Shown here: positions 15,620 through 24,096 of the stretch, piece by piece | How the letters are laid out: the number at the start of each line of letters is the position of its first letter | How positions within the stretch are numbered: position 1 is the first letter of the stretch | Origin: CAZJLN01 sp964540765 | GTDB taxonomy: Bacteria; Chloroflexota; Anaerolineae; Anaerolineales; Anaerolineaceae | DNA length: 64,000 nt | Assembly: GCA_964540765.1 (NCBI GenBank) | Contig: CAZINW010000008.1 | Coordinates: 6,237 to 70,236 of the forward strand | Direction of reading: 5' to 3' | Translations under genes and position numbers: made by a program | Notes under the pieces: generated by a model | Seen by the model: the letters and a program-made list of their open reading frames with translations, nothing else | What the model was told of the DNA's origin: nothing | The model's database searches: none

Positions 15620-16700
15620 ATGAGTGAATTGATGGATAGATTGTCCTCTCTACAAGGAAAATTATTGACACTTCAGGAGCATCTTTGACTTACCTGAAAA
15701 GAAATCCGAACTTGTCAAATTAGAGAATCAAATTGAATCCACTGACTTTTGGACTGATCATGAAAACGCCCAGTCCGTCATGAAACGTATCTCCACGTTA
15801 AAAAACCTTTTAAATGAGTGGCACCAATTAGAAAAGAAAATCAGCGACACAAAGGAACTGGCTGAACTCGATGAAGAGTCTTTCCATGGCGAGTTATTAT
15901 CAACCCTGGTCGATCTGGAGAAAGTCATAGAGCAGAAAGAACTCGAAGTTCTCCTTTCAGGACCCTATGACCGGGGAAATGCCATTCTGGCAATCCATGC
16001 CGGTGCCGGGGGTACAGACTCCCAGGATTGGGCTGCCATGCTTGAAAGAATGTATTTGCGCTGGGCTGAGCTGCGTGGGTACGAGACAGAAGTTCTGGAT
16101 CGGACAGTTGGAGAAGAAGCCGGCATAAAAAGTGTGACCATTTCCTTCTCAGGTTCAATGGCTTATGGCTATTTGCATTCTGAGAAAGGTGTTCATCGCC
16201 TGGTAAGGTTGTCCCCTTTTGACGCAGCGCATCGCCGCCATACCTCTTTTGCCCTGGTGGAAGTACTTCCGGAAATTGAGGACACTGGTGGGGTTTTAAT
16301 CCCTCCCGAAGACATTAAGATTGAAGTCTATAAATCCTCGGGTGCAGGTGGTCAGAATGTTCAAAAGAATATGACTGCGGTCAGGATCATTCATCTTCCG
16401 ACAGGACTGGTCGTTACCTGTCAGAATGAGCGCTCACAAACCCAGAACAGGGAAAATGCCATGAAAGTTTTACGGGCAAGGCTGTTGGAGATCAAACAGA
16501 CTGAACAAGCTGAAACCTTAGCAGAGCTGCGCGGCGAATATACCAAGGCGGAATGGGGCAGCCAGATCAGGTCCTATGTTTTGCATCCCTACCAGATGGT
16601 TAAAGATCACAGGACAGATTTTGAAACAAGCAATACACAATCTGTCCTGGATGGAGAAATTGATCCGTTTATTGACGCTTATTTAAAGACCGTGAAATAA
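15620..16700 (+). CDS. prfB: Peptide chain release factor 2, programmed +1 frameshift
   Basis: The gene is read as 15620-15685 joined to 15687-16700, giving 359 residues. Zero-frame translation from ATG 15620 meets TGA at 15686 after 22 codons; a +1 shift at CTT-TGA continues into the large frame beginning DLPEKKSEL. The body has the SPF anticodon-like tripeptide (LSPFDAAHRRH) and the GGQ catalytic motif (SSGAGGQNVQKN). RF2 recognises UAA and UGA, so its level is autoregulated by the shift. A GGAG-like site precedes the ATG. It follows ftsY closely and converges with pfkA (4-bp gap). Confidence 0.96.
15675..15689 (+). promoter_or_regulatory. RF2 autoregulatory +1 frameshift site
   Basis: An internal Shine-Dalgarno AGGAG (15675-15679) lies 3 nt before the slippery CTT, followed by TGA and C (CTTTGAC, 15683-15689). 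This is the classic prfB arrangement; low RF2 lets the ribosome slip +1 and make full-length protein. Confidence 0.93.
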
Positions 16701-16704
16701 CTGG

Positions 16705-17673
16705 TTAATCCAGTTTGTCTGCCAGCCTCAATAAGTCCATGTTAAGTTGCTTTTTATTCGCCACAACTACTTCTAACGGGGTTGTCACAATTTCATCGGA
16801 TTTAATCCCGACTAAAACGCCATATTCGCCACGATCAATGGCTTCGATGGCACCCTCTCCTAAACGACTGGCAAGGATGCGATCAAATGCACTTGGTTCA
16901 CCACCGCGTTGTACATGTCCTAAAATCGTTGATCGTATACTGAAACCCAATCGCTCACGATTCTCTTTAAAATATTGGGTAAGAGCAGCAGCATTATACT
17001 TTGCACCCTCAGCCACAACCACAATGGCGTGTTCTTTTCCTTTTTCATAAGCCTCGTGAAGCAATTCAGCCAAGGCTTCAAGGTCAGTTTCAACTTCTGG
17101 CAATATAATAGCTTCTGCGCCGCCGGCAATGCCAGACATCAGCGCCAGATACCCGCAGTTCCTACCCATCACCTCGAGCAGGAAAGCGCGTTGATGCGAT
17201 GAAGCGGTCACTTTCAATCTATCCAAAGCCTCCAGGGCAATATTTAAAGCAGTATCAACACCAATCGTCGTTGTCGATCCATAAAGGTCGTTATCGATGG
17301 TTGAGGCAATCCCAATAACATTGAAACCCATCTTGTGGAGTTCATAATTCCCTGTCTGAGAACCATTACCGCCGATGACAATTAAAGCATCAATACCCAC
17401 TCTGTTTAGATTGCGAATGGCAAGTAATCGACCTTCAACAGTTAAGAATTCGTCGCAACGGGCACTGCCTAAAACTGTTCCACCCCTTTGCAAAATACCC
17501 CCAACGTCACGAGTACCCATCTGGGAGATGGTACCGGCTATCAATCCCTTGTAACCATCCTTAACGCCATACATTTCCCAGCCTTTTGCTATGCCGCAAC
17601 GAATGCAGGCACGTATGGCAGCATTCATGCCGGGGGCATCTCCACCGCTAGTTAATACCGCAACTCTTTTCAT
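16705..17673 (-). CDS. pfkA: 6-phosphofructokinase
   Basis: The 322-residue protein has LTSGGDAPGMNAAIR at the N-terminus, the ATP/Mg segment IGGNGSQTG, TIDNDL with the catalytic Asp, and RAFLLEVMGRNCGYLAL and LGHVQRGGEPSAFDR of the fructose-6-phosphate site. It commits fructose-6-phosphate to glycolysis. Position 104 is Gly, which favours ATP over pyrophosphate as donor. Position 103, normally the Asp of GGDGS that binds Mg-ATP in E. coli, is Asn. ATG 17673 is chosen because AAAAGGAG lies 8 bp upstream; longer in-frame starts have no such site. Confidence 0.93.
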   Translation of the reverse strand: MKRVAVLTSGGDAPGMNAAIRACIRCGIAKGWEMYGVKDGYKGLIAGTISQMGTRDVGGILQRGGTVLGSARCDEFLTVEGRLLAIRNLNRVGIDALIVIGGNGSQTGNYELHKMGFNVIGIASTIDNDLYGSTTTIGVDTALNIALEALDRLKVTASSHQRAFLLEVMGRNCGYLALMSGIAGGAEAIILPEVETDLEALAELLHEAYEKGKEHAIVVVAEGAKYNAAALTQYFKENRERLGFSIRSTILGHVQRGGEPSAFDRILASRLGEGAIEAIDRGEYGVLVGIKSDEIVTTPLEVVVANKKQLNMDLLRLADKLD

Positions 17674-17754
17674 GATTGCTTCTCCTTTTAATGCAAATAA
17701 TTGTTCCGGAGTTCTTGTCAATGATTATAATCCACACAAATTGATAATATCCAT

Positions 17755-17781
17755 GCTAAACTAAGTTTGCTAAACTAAGTT
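17755..17781. repeat. Two 13-bp tandem units (14-bp period) in a divergent promoter region
   Basis: GCTAAACTAAGTT occurs at 17755-17767 and again at 17769-17781. It lies between divergent pfkA and the response regulator gene, 26 bp before the latter, so it could be a regulator binding site; it could also be a simple slippage duplication. Confidence 0.55.
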
Positions 17782-17806
17782 AAACTGAATAATTGATGAG
17801 GAAATT

Positions 17807-18598
17807 ATGAAAAGTGACATAAATGTAGCAATAATTGAAGATGATCTTTACTCTTTGAATTGGATGTCTCTTTTGCTTGTGCGGGATTGGCGCACAAGGG
17901 TGATCGCCGAAGTATCAAATCAAAAACAATTGAATGAATTTATTAAAGATGACAGGATTCATCTCGATATTGTATTAATGGATGTCAACATCTTCGGGAA
18001 CACTTTCAATTTTGAAGAAACCTGTGCGGAATTTAATGATATGCAAAGGGATTTCAAAGTTTTATGCATCGGCTGCCAGGCTGACAAAAAAGCTTTCAGA
18101 TATTTGGATCAAGAAAAATTCAGTGGTTTTATTTTGAAACAAGAGATTGGATATTCTCTTGGATGGGCTATATCTTTTGCTGCTGAAGGTGCATTTCTGT
18201 TAACACCCAGCACATTGGCGCTGGCACATGGATTGGGTTTTTCCGTTCCTGCCGATAAGCTTGTCCTTTCAGGTCGGTCTCAGTTTCCAGGAATTACCGA
18301 CCGTGAATCTGAAGTGGCACGCCTGGCAATTATTTTTAGCCTTGGAAGGCGTGATTTGGCGGACGAATTGAAGATCAGCGATCAGTGGGGTTACGGATTG
18401 GTCAGTGAACTTTATACCAAATTGGGTCTGGGAGATCTGTTTACAGGCAAAATGGATCTTCAGACATATTTTGGTGATAATGCGATCATCCAGAGCCATA
18501 TCGACGAGATCATATCTCAACTGGGTCCATCAAAAAAAGCCAGGGATTTGGAAACTTTGGCTTTCCACCTGCTAACCATGCCCGATTTTGAAGATTAA
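17807..18598 (+). CDS. Orphan response regulator with LuxR-like C-terminus
   Basis: The 263-residue protein begins with a receiver domain: acidic pocket Glu11-Asp12-Asp13, phosphoacceptor Asp59 (VLMDVN) and Lys111 (FILKQEIG). Residues about 165-215 (GITDRESEVARLAIIFSLGRRDLADELKIS) resemble a LuxR-type helix-turn-helix in a diverged form. It is therefore a DNA-binding two-component regulator, but no histidine kinase lies nearby. Start ATG 17807 has GAGGA upstream. The tandem repeat just upstream might be an autoregulatory site; that is inference. It converges with the cyclase gene. Confidence 0.8.
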   Translation: MKSDINVAIIEDDLYSLNWMSLLLVRDWRTRVIAEVSNQKQLNEFIKDDRIHLDIVLMDVNIFGNTFNFEETCAEFNDMQRDFKVLCIGCQADKKAFRYLDQEKFSGFILKQEIGYSLGWAISFAAEGAFLLTPSTLALAHGLGFSVPADKLVLSGRSQFPGITDRESEVARLAIIFSLGRRDLADELKISDQWGYGLVSELYTKLGLGDLFTGKMDLQTYFGDNAIIQSHIDEIISQLGPSKKARDLETLAFHLLTMPDFED

Positions 18599-18614
18599 TA
18601 GATGGGGAGCCCGC

Positions 18615-19250
18615 TTATTCAAGGGTTTCCAGCAGCACCCTTGCAGGCGCACCATCCCTGCCCTTGATATTTAATGGGAGGCAAATCAACCTGTATTCTC
18701 CCGGCTCCACCATGGTTAGGTCAAGACCCTCAATAACGATGACTTCCGCACTCAATAGGATTGAATGAGGGGTTTGCGTATCGTCAAAGGATGCAATCGA
18801 CAAATAATCAATCCCTGCCACCTCAATCCCATAGTCAACAAGCCATTGAGCGCCACTTCCATCCAGGGCGACATAATCCTTGGAAAACTGAATTGCTCGC
18901 TTTGACCATACCTTGGAATTGCGAGTCTTAAATAGAATTCTTGAAGTCCGAGGGAGGTTGCATGCAGCAAGAACTTCAGATGTGATCACATCAACATCCT
19001 CACTTATTTCGATGATCGAGGCTTCCCCTATGAGTTTCTCCAGATTCAACTGATCAATGGATTTTCCATCTTTCAGGAAATGTACTGGTGCATCTACATG
19101 GGTTCCAGAATGCGCACACATATGGATCATGGTGATGTTTGACTCAGATCCTGTGTCCACTTGCCCCAGCCAATCCAACCTCACTTTGGGATCTCCTGGC
19201 CAAACAGGCAAATTTTCATCAATCGGTTTTGATATATCTATAAAAGGCAT
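18615..19250 (-). CDS. Cyclase family protein (kynurenine formamidase-like metal hydrolase)
   Basis: The 211-residue protein has the family metal motif HSGTHVDAPVHF and N-terminal DISKPIDENLPVWPGDP, plus the later GIDYLSIASF and LPLNIKGRDGAPARVLL. Relatives include KynB arylformamidase, isatin hydrolase and other Mn/Zn amidohydrolases; this one cannot be assigned a substrate. ATG 19250 is preferred over 19268 because AAAGGAG lies 7 bp upstream. No tryptophan-degradation gene lies nearby. Confidence 0.88.
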   Translation of the reverse strand: MPFIDISKPIDENLPVWPGDPKVRLDWLGQVDTGSESNITMIHMCAHSGTHVDAPVHFLKDGKSIDQLNLEKLIGEASIIEISEDVDVITSEVLAACNLPRTSRILFKTRNSKVWSKRAIQFSKDYVALDGSGAQWLVDYGIEVAGIDYLSIASFDDTQTPHSILLSAEVIVIEGLDLTMVEPGEYRLICLPLNIKGRDGAPARVLLETLE

Positions 19251-19408
19251 CAAAAACTCCTTTCCCACAAGTGTAGGTCATATAATATCAGCCAAATCCA
19301 TCACCATTTTGCTTCTGATTATACTAGAGCACTGTTTTTTTTATGAAATTGATAGTCTTGGAGAGTCTTTGACTTTATAATTGACACATCAAAAATGGAG
19401 CATTTAAG

Positions 19409-20560
19409 ATGCAAAAAACAACGGTCATTGGGATAGGTCAAATTAAGGTTGGAGAAAATTGGGAAAAATCTCTGCGGGAAATGGCAGGTGATGCAGCCTT
19501 ATTGGCCATGATGGATGCAGATGTAGCCCTGGTTGATGGGATCTTTATTGGGAACATGATGGCGGGCACTGCGAATAAACAGGTTCACCTTGGTGCCATG
19601 ATTGCAGATTGGATCAATCTGAATCACAGCGAAAGCCTTAGCATCGAGGCAGCCTGCGGGTCAGGGTCAGCCGCTTTCCGCAACGCAGTAATGGCAGTAT
19701 CCTCGGGACAACTGGACACGGCATTGGTCATTGGTGTTGAAAAAATGACTGACTCTCCAACATTGGAAATCACCTCCGCTTTGGCAACAGCGGCTGATGC
19801 AGATTTGGAAGTCGATATGGGAGTCTCATTTGTAGCACTCAATGCGCTGATGATGAAACGTTACATGCATGAATATCATTGGCAAACATCCGATTTTGCA
19901 GCATTTTCAATCAATGCACATGCCAATGCAGTTCATAATCCTTACGCACGATTCAATAAAGCAATTACACTCAAAAATTATGCGGAAGCACCAATGGTTT
20001 GTGATCCAATAAATCTGATGGATGCGTCATCCATCGGCGACGGTGCTGCCGCAGTAGTCATCCGCAGAGCCGACCTGATACCGCCTCACCAGGTTAAAAT
20101 CAATGTTGTTGGATCTTCAGCGGCAACTGAAACGATCTCTCTTCAGAATCGAAAAGATCCACTTTGGCTCACTGCAGCGGAGAAATCGAGCCAACTGGCA
20201 TACCGACAGGCTGGTATCTCCCCCAAGGATATTGGCGTTTTTGAATATCACGATGCTTTTTCGATCATGGCAGCTCTGTCTCTTGAAGCTAATGGATTTT
20301 GCGAGCGCGGTCAGGGACCCCGATTAGCCAACGAGATGGAAATTGGCGTCAATGGAAGGGTCCCTGTTGCGACAAGGGGTGGGCTGAAGGCACGGGGGCA
20401 TCCCGTTGGCGCAACTGGCGTCTATCAAATCGTCGAGGTTGTTCAACAATTACGTGGTGAAGCCGGTGAAACCCAGGTGCGCAATCCCGAATATGGGATG
20501 ACACAAAATATTGGTGGTTCGGGATCAAATATCATTACTCATATTTTCAAAAGGGAATGA
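19409..20560 (+). CDS. Thiolase family protein (SCP-x/archaeal-type acetyl-CoA acyltransferase)
   Basis: The 383-residue protein has nucleophile Cys83 in EAACGSGSAAF, the HDAF segment, and GGLKARGHPVGATG with His331. The C-terminal motif is NIGGSGSN, without the second catalytic Cys of classical biosynthetic thiolases, which is the SCP-x/archaeal pattern. It may condense or cleave acyl-CoA; archaeal-type proteins often work with an HMG-CoA synthase and a DUF35 protein, neither of which is present here. GGAG lies 8 bp before the ATG and a TATAAT at 19376-19381 may be its -10 box. Confidence 0.88.
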   Translation: MQKTTVIGIGQIKVGENWEKSLREMAGDAALLAMMDADVALVDGIFIGNMMAGTANKQVHLGAMIADWINLNHSESLSIEAACGSGSAAFRNAVMAVSSGQLDTALVIGVEKMTDSPTLEITSALATAADADLEVDMGVSFVALNALMMKRYMHEYHWQTSDFAAFSINAHANAVHNPYARFNKAITLKNYAEAPMVCDPINLMDASSIGDGAAAVVIRRADLIPPHQVKINVVGSSAATETISLQNRKDPLWLTAAEKSSQLAYRQAGISPKDIGVFEYHDAFSIMAALSLEANGFCERGQGPRLANEMEIGVNGRVPVATRGGLKARGHPVGATGVYQIVEVVQQLRGEAGETQVRNPEYGMTQNIGGSGSNIITHIFKRE

Positions 20561-20643
20561 TAAAATAAGAATAATCGCAAAATTCTTTGCTCATCTTCAA
20601 TTATTTCTGTTCCACACCTCTACTTTTACAGGAGCAAAATCCA

Positions 20644-23600
20644 ATGATGGAATTTCATGTTTCACGAAAAGCACGGGATAAGTACAGTTTTGACCAGAGC
20701 CTTTTTTCAATTAACGGAAATGTCATATTTGCCAATTTTCATGCCGCACGTCAATTCGCACAGCAGATCAACGCCAGGCAGGATCTGATTAATTTCCCGG
20801 AACGTGCTGTAAAGGCAGGACAGATCAATGCCCTTGGCTTGATTGATGAAATCTTCCATTATATATTTCATTTATATTTGGATGAAAACAAACCAGAACT
20901 CATATCAGACTTGTTGGAGACACTTAACCTTAAATTTGGCACAAAAAATGTTGATCAGGTTTTACGATCGTTTGTTGATCAGTTTCCACCTGTTTCGGTT
21001 TATCGGAATGAAGTTCCTCTGGAAGCCTTTCTCAATGGATCAACAGAAGATACGCCTAATCTTCATCTGGTTCTTGAAGAAATGCTCATGCTTTGGTTGA
21101 CCAATGCAAACCCGGCAACAGCGCCTTATTCAGAACTGTTTGATGACAGCCTGTTGGATAAAACCATACGTTACCATGAGTTAATTGCTGAAATTGATCA
21201 TTTCTTTAAATCCCAAAAACATTTCGGACCTGATGACCAGAATATCATCACCATGCTGCGAACCCCTGCAATTCAGGTGCCCCATTCACTCAGTGGACAG
21301 CTTGAATTTATTCGCCAGAAATGGGGGCGATTACTAGGGAGTTATCTTTATAGACTCTTGGGAAGCCTCGATCTGATCAAGGAGGAACAGCGCATGATAT
21401 TTGCTGGACCCGGTCCTACGGTTGTGCCGGATTTACAGGGCACATTTGCTGCTCTTGAAGAGGAAAGATTCAGCCCCGACAGCGATTGGATGCCCAAAGT
21501 AGTCATGTTGGCGAAAAATACCTATGTATGGCTCAACCAGCTTTCTAGACAGTATAACCAGCAAATTACTCGGCTCGATCAAATACCGGATGAGACTTTA
21601 GATGAATTAGCCCGCTGGGGGTTCACTGGACTGTGGCTGATAGGTCTTTGGGAACGCAGTCAGTCTTCCAAACGCATCAAACAATTGTGCGGTAACCCCG
21701 ATGCTGTGGCATCTGCCTATTCTTTATCACGCTATGAAATCGCCTGGGATCTGGGCGGAGAGAGTGGATATCAAAATCTCAAAGAAAGGGCAGCAAAGCG
21801 TGGCATCAGGCTGGCCAGTGATATGGTCCCCAATCATATGGGCATTGATTCAAATTGGGTTTATGACCATCCAGACTGGTTTGTCTCCCTTGATTACAGC
21901 CCATTTCCAGGCTACTCGTTTAATGGAGTCGATTTGTCTTTAAACCCTGATATCAGTATCAACCTTGAAGATCATTATTACGACCGCTCTGATGCCGCTG
22001 TTGTTTTCAAACGCTATGATCATCGCAATGGTGACACAAAATTTATTTTCCATGGGAACGATGGCACCAGTATGCCCTGGAATGACACAGCGCAGCTAAA
22101 TTATCTCAAAGCGGAAGTCCGCGAAGCAGTTATCCAGACCATCCTTTCTGTAGCCCGAAAATTCCCTATCATCCGCTTTGATGCAGCCATGACTCTCGCA
22201 AAAAAACATTATCAACGCCTGTGGTTTCCCCAACCCGGTTCAGGCGGTGATATTCCTTCACGTTCAGATCACAGCCTCACAAAAGAAGCGTTTGATGCAG
22301 CCATGCCAGTAGAATTCTGGCGGGAAGTTGTCGATCGGGTTGCTGCAGAGGTGCCAGATACCCTCCTTCTCGCAGAGGCATTTTGGCTGATGGAAGGATA
22401 TTTTGTACGTACCCTCGGCATGCACCGCGTATATAACAGCGCTTTTATGAATATGCTTCGCAATGAGGAAAATGACAAGTATCGCCAATTGATCAAAAAC
22501 ACGCTCACTTTTGACCCACAAATTTTAAAACGCTATGTCAATTTCATGAATAACCCTGATGAGCGCACAGCGGTCGAACAATTCGGCAAAGGCGATAAAT
22601 ACTTTGGCATTTGCTCGGTCATGTCAACCATGCCTGGTCTACCCATGTTTGGACATGGACAGGTGGAAGGTTACGCTGAAAAATACGGCATGGAATATTA
22701 TCGCCCCTATTGGGATGAATACCCTGACCAATACCTGGTACACCGTCATGAAAGTGACATTTTTCCAATTCTTCACAAACGGTATCTGTTTGCAGATGTG
22801 GAAAACTTTAGGCTTTTTGACTTTTACACAAACAACGGTATGGTGGATGAAAATGTTTATGCGTATTCAAACGGTACCAAGGACCAACGCGCTTTGGTGA
22901 TTTATCACAATAAATTCGGACACACTGCCGGCTGGATAAAAATATCAGCAGCCTTCCTCAAAAAAGGCAGTGACGCCCTCATGCAGGAAGATCTTTATCA
23001 TAGTCTCAACCTTAAAGATCACGATAATTCATTTGTAATCTTTACAAATTCCTCAAATGGGTTGGAATACATCAGATCAGGCCAGGATATTAAAGAAAAA
23101 GGAATGTACTTTGAACTTGATGCCTATAAATATCATGTCTTCATGAATTTTTATGAAGTGGCTGACGATTCAAGCCAAAAATACACACGCCTCAATAATT
23201 ATTTGAATGGGCGTGGAGTTCCCAGTATCGAGGAAGCCTTAAAAGAATTAACCTTATCCAAGGTATTAACACCTATTCGTGAGCTTCTCAATGCCAGCCG
23301 GTTGAGAGACCTTGCAGCGCAGATAGTTATGGATCCAAAACTGCGCCCGGATAAGGACATCATTGATAGTGCTGTGTTGGCTTATGATCGGATATTGAAT
23401 GCTGTCGATGCGCAGTTAAATCGCTCAGTCGATCATAAGCAAATTCTTGATGAATTTAATGAAACCCTGATTAGATCGCTTTCATTAAATTTTTATAATG
23501 CTTTATTTGGGTTGCCAAATGCAAAGAAGTTCCAAAAAACTCTGGATTTCATCAAGAAAGGTAACTTGGAAGATCCGGACGCTATCTATACGCTGCTAAT

Positions 23601-24096
23601 TTGGGATATGATTGGAGCGCTCGATGGCTCAATTTCTGATCCTGATGTAAGCGGGATCAACCGTTCCTTAATCGATGAATGGGGTCTCAGTAAAATAGTT
23701 GAAGATAGCCTGGTGAAGCTCGGATTTGACCACTCACATACCTACTTTGCCGATCTTGTTGTCAAAATTTTAACAGCACAACGTCAGTGGTACTTGATAA
23801 AAGGAACCGCTTCAACGTCGGATCTTTTAAAGAAGTTGCTCAATGATGAGCAGGTCAGGTCATACTTGCAAATCAATCGCTACAATGATATCTTATGGTT
23901 CAACAAGGAACGTTTTGAATCATTGCTCTGGTGGTTGATGACATCTGCTTTGATCACTAGTGGATCCAATCAGGAAAAGACGACCACAGCTCATATCGAA
24001 GAGATGATCGTCGCCTTTGAAATCATCAAGAAACTCCAAAAAGCGGCAGACAAGTCGGAGTATCAGGTAGCTAAATTATTGGAGGAATTGTCTTAA
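20644..24096 (+). CDS. Large alpha-amylase family (GH13) glycoside hydrolase with uncharacterised flanks
   Basis: The 1150-residue protein has a central alpha-amylase barrel at about residues 300-690. Visible GH13 motifs are DMVPNHMG (about 393), nucleophile Asp513 in IRFDAAM, acid/base Glu578 in LLAEAFW and a third Asp639 in NNPDE, so catalysis looks intact. Residues 1-290 and about 850-1150 are mostly helical and match no domain I know. No signal peptide is seen, so action on intracellular glucans such as glycogen is likely. AGGAG lies 9 bp before ATG 20644. It overlaps the GH57 gene tail to tail by 4 bp. Confidence 0.85.
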   Translation: MMEFHVSRKARDKYSFDQSLFSINGNVIFANFHAARQFAQQINARQDLINFPERAVKAGQINALGLIDEIFHYIFHLYLDENKPELISDLLETLNLKFGTKNVDQVLRSFVDQFPPVSVYRNEVPLEAFLNGSTEDTPNLHLVLEEMLMLWLTNANPATAPYSELFDDSLLDKTIRYHELIAEIDHFFKSQKHFGPDDQNIITMLRTPAIQVPHSLSGQLEFIRQKWGRLLGSYLYRLLGSLDLIKEEQRMIFAGPGPTVVPDLQGTFAALEEERFSPDSDWMPKVVMLAKNTYVWLNQLSRQYNQQITRLDQIPDETLDELARWGFTGLWLIGLWERSQSSKRIKQLCGNPDAVASAYSLSRYEIAWDLGGESGYQNLKERAAKRGIRLASDMVPNHMGIDSNWVYDHPDWFVSLDYSPFPGYSFNGVDLSLNPDISINLEDHYYDRSDAAVVFKRYDHRNGDTKFIFHGNDGTSMPWNDTAQLNYLKAEVREAVIQTILSVARKFPIIRFDAAMTLAKKHYQRLWFPQPGSGGDIPSRSDHSLTKEAFDAAMPVEFWREVVDRVAAEVPDTLLLAEAFWLMEGYFVRTLGMHRVYNSAFMNMLRNEENDKYRQLIKNTLTFDPQILKRYVNFMNNPDERTAVEQFGKGDKYFGICSVMSTMPGLPMFGHGQVEGYAEKYGMEYYRPYWDEYPDQYLVHRHESDIFPILHKRYLFADVENFRLFDFYTNNGMVDENVYAYSNGTKDQRALVIYHNKFGHTAGWIKISAAFLKKGSDALMQEDLYHSLNLKDHDNSFVIFTNSSNGLEYIRSGQDIKEKGMYFELDAYKYHVFMNFYEVADDSSQKYTRLNNYLNGRGVPSIEEALKELTLSKVLTPIRELLNASRLRDLAAQIVMDPKLRPDKDIIDSAVLAYDRILNAVDAQLNRSVDHKQILDEFNETLIRSLSLNFYNALFGLPNAKKFQKTLDFIKKGNLEDPDAIYTLLIWDMIGALDGSISDPDVSGINRSLIDEWGLSKIVEDSLVKLGFDHSHTYFADLVVKILTAQRQWYLIKGTASTSDLLKKLLNDEQVRSYLQINRYNDILWFNKERFESLLWWLMTSALITSGSNQEKTTTAHIEEMIVAFEIIKKLQKAADKSEYQVAKLLEELS

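Noticed and set aside
24093..24096. Possible frameshift joining the GH13 and GH57 genes
   Set aside because: They are on opposite strands and simply share 4 bp at their stop codons; the same is true for the 36876-36879 overlap.
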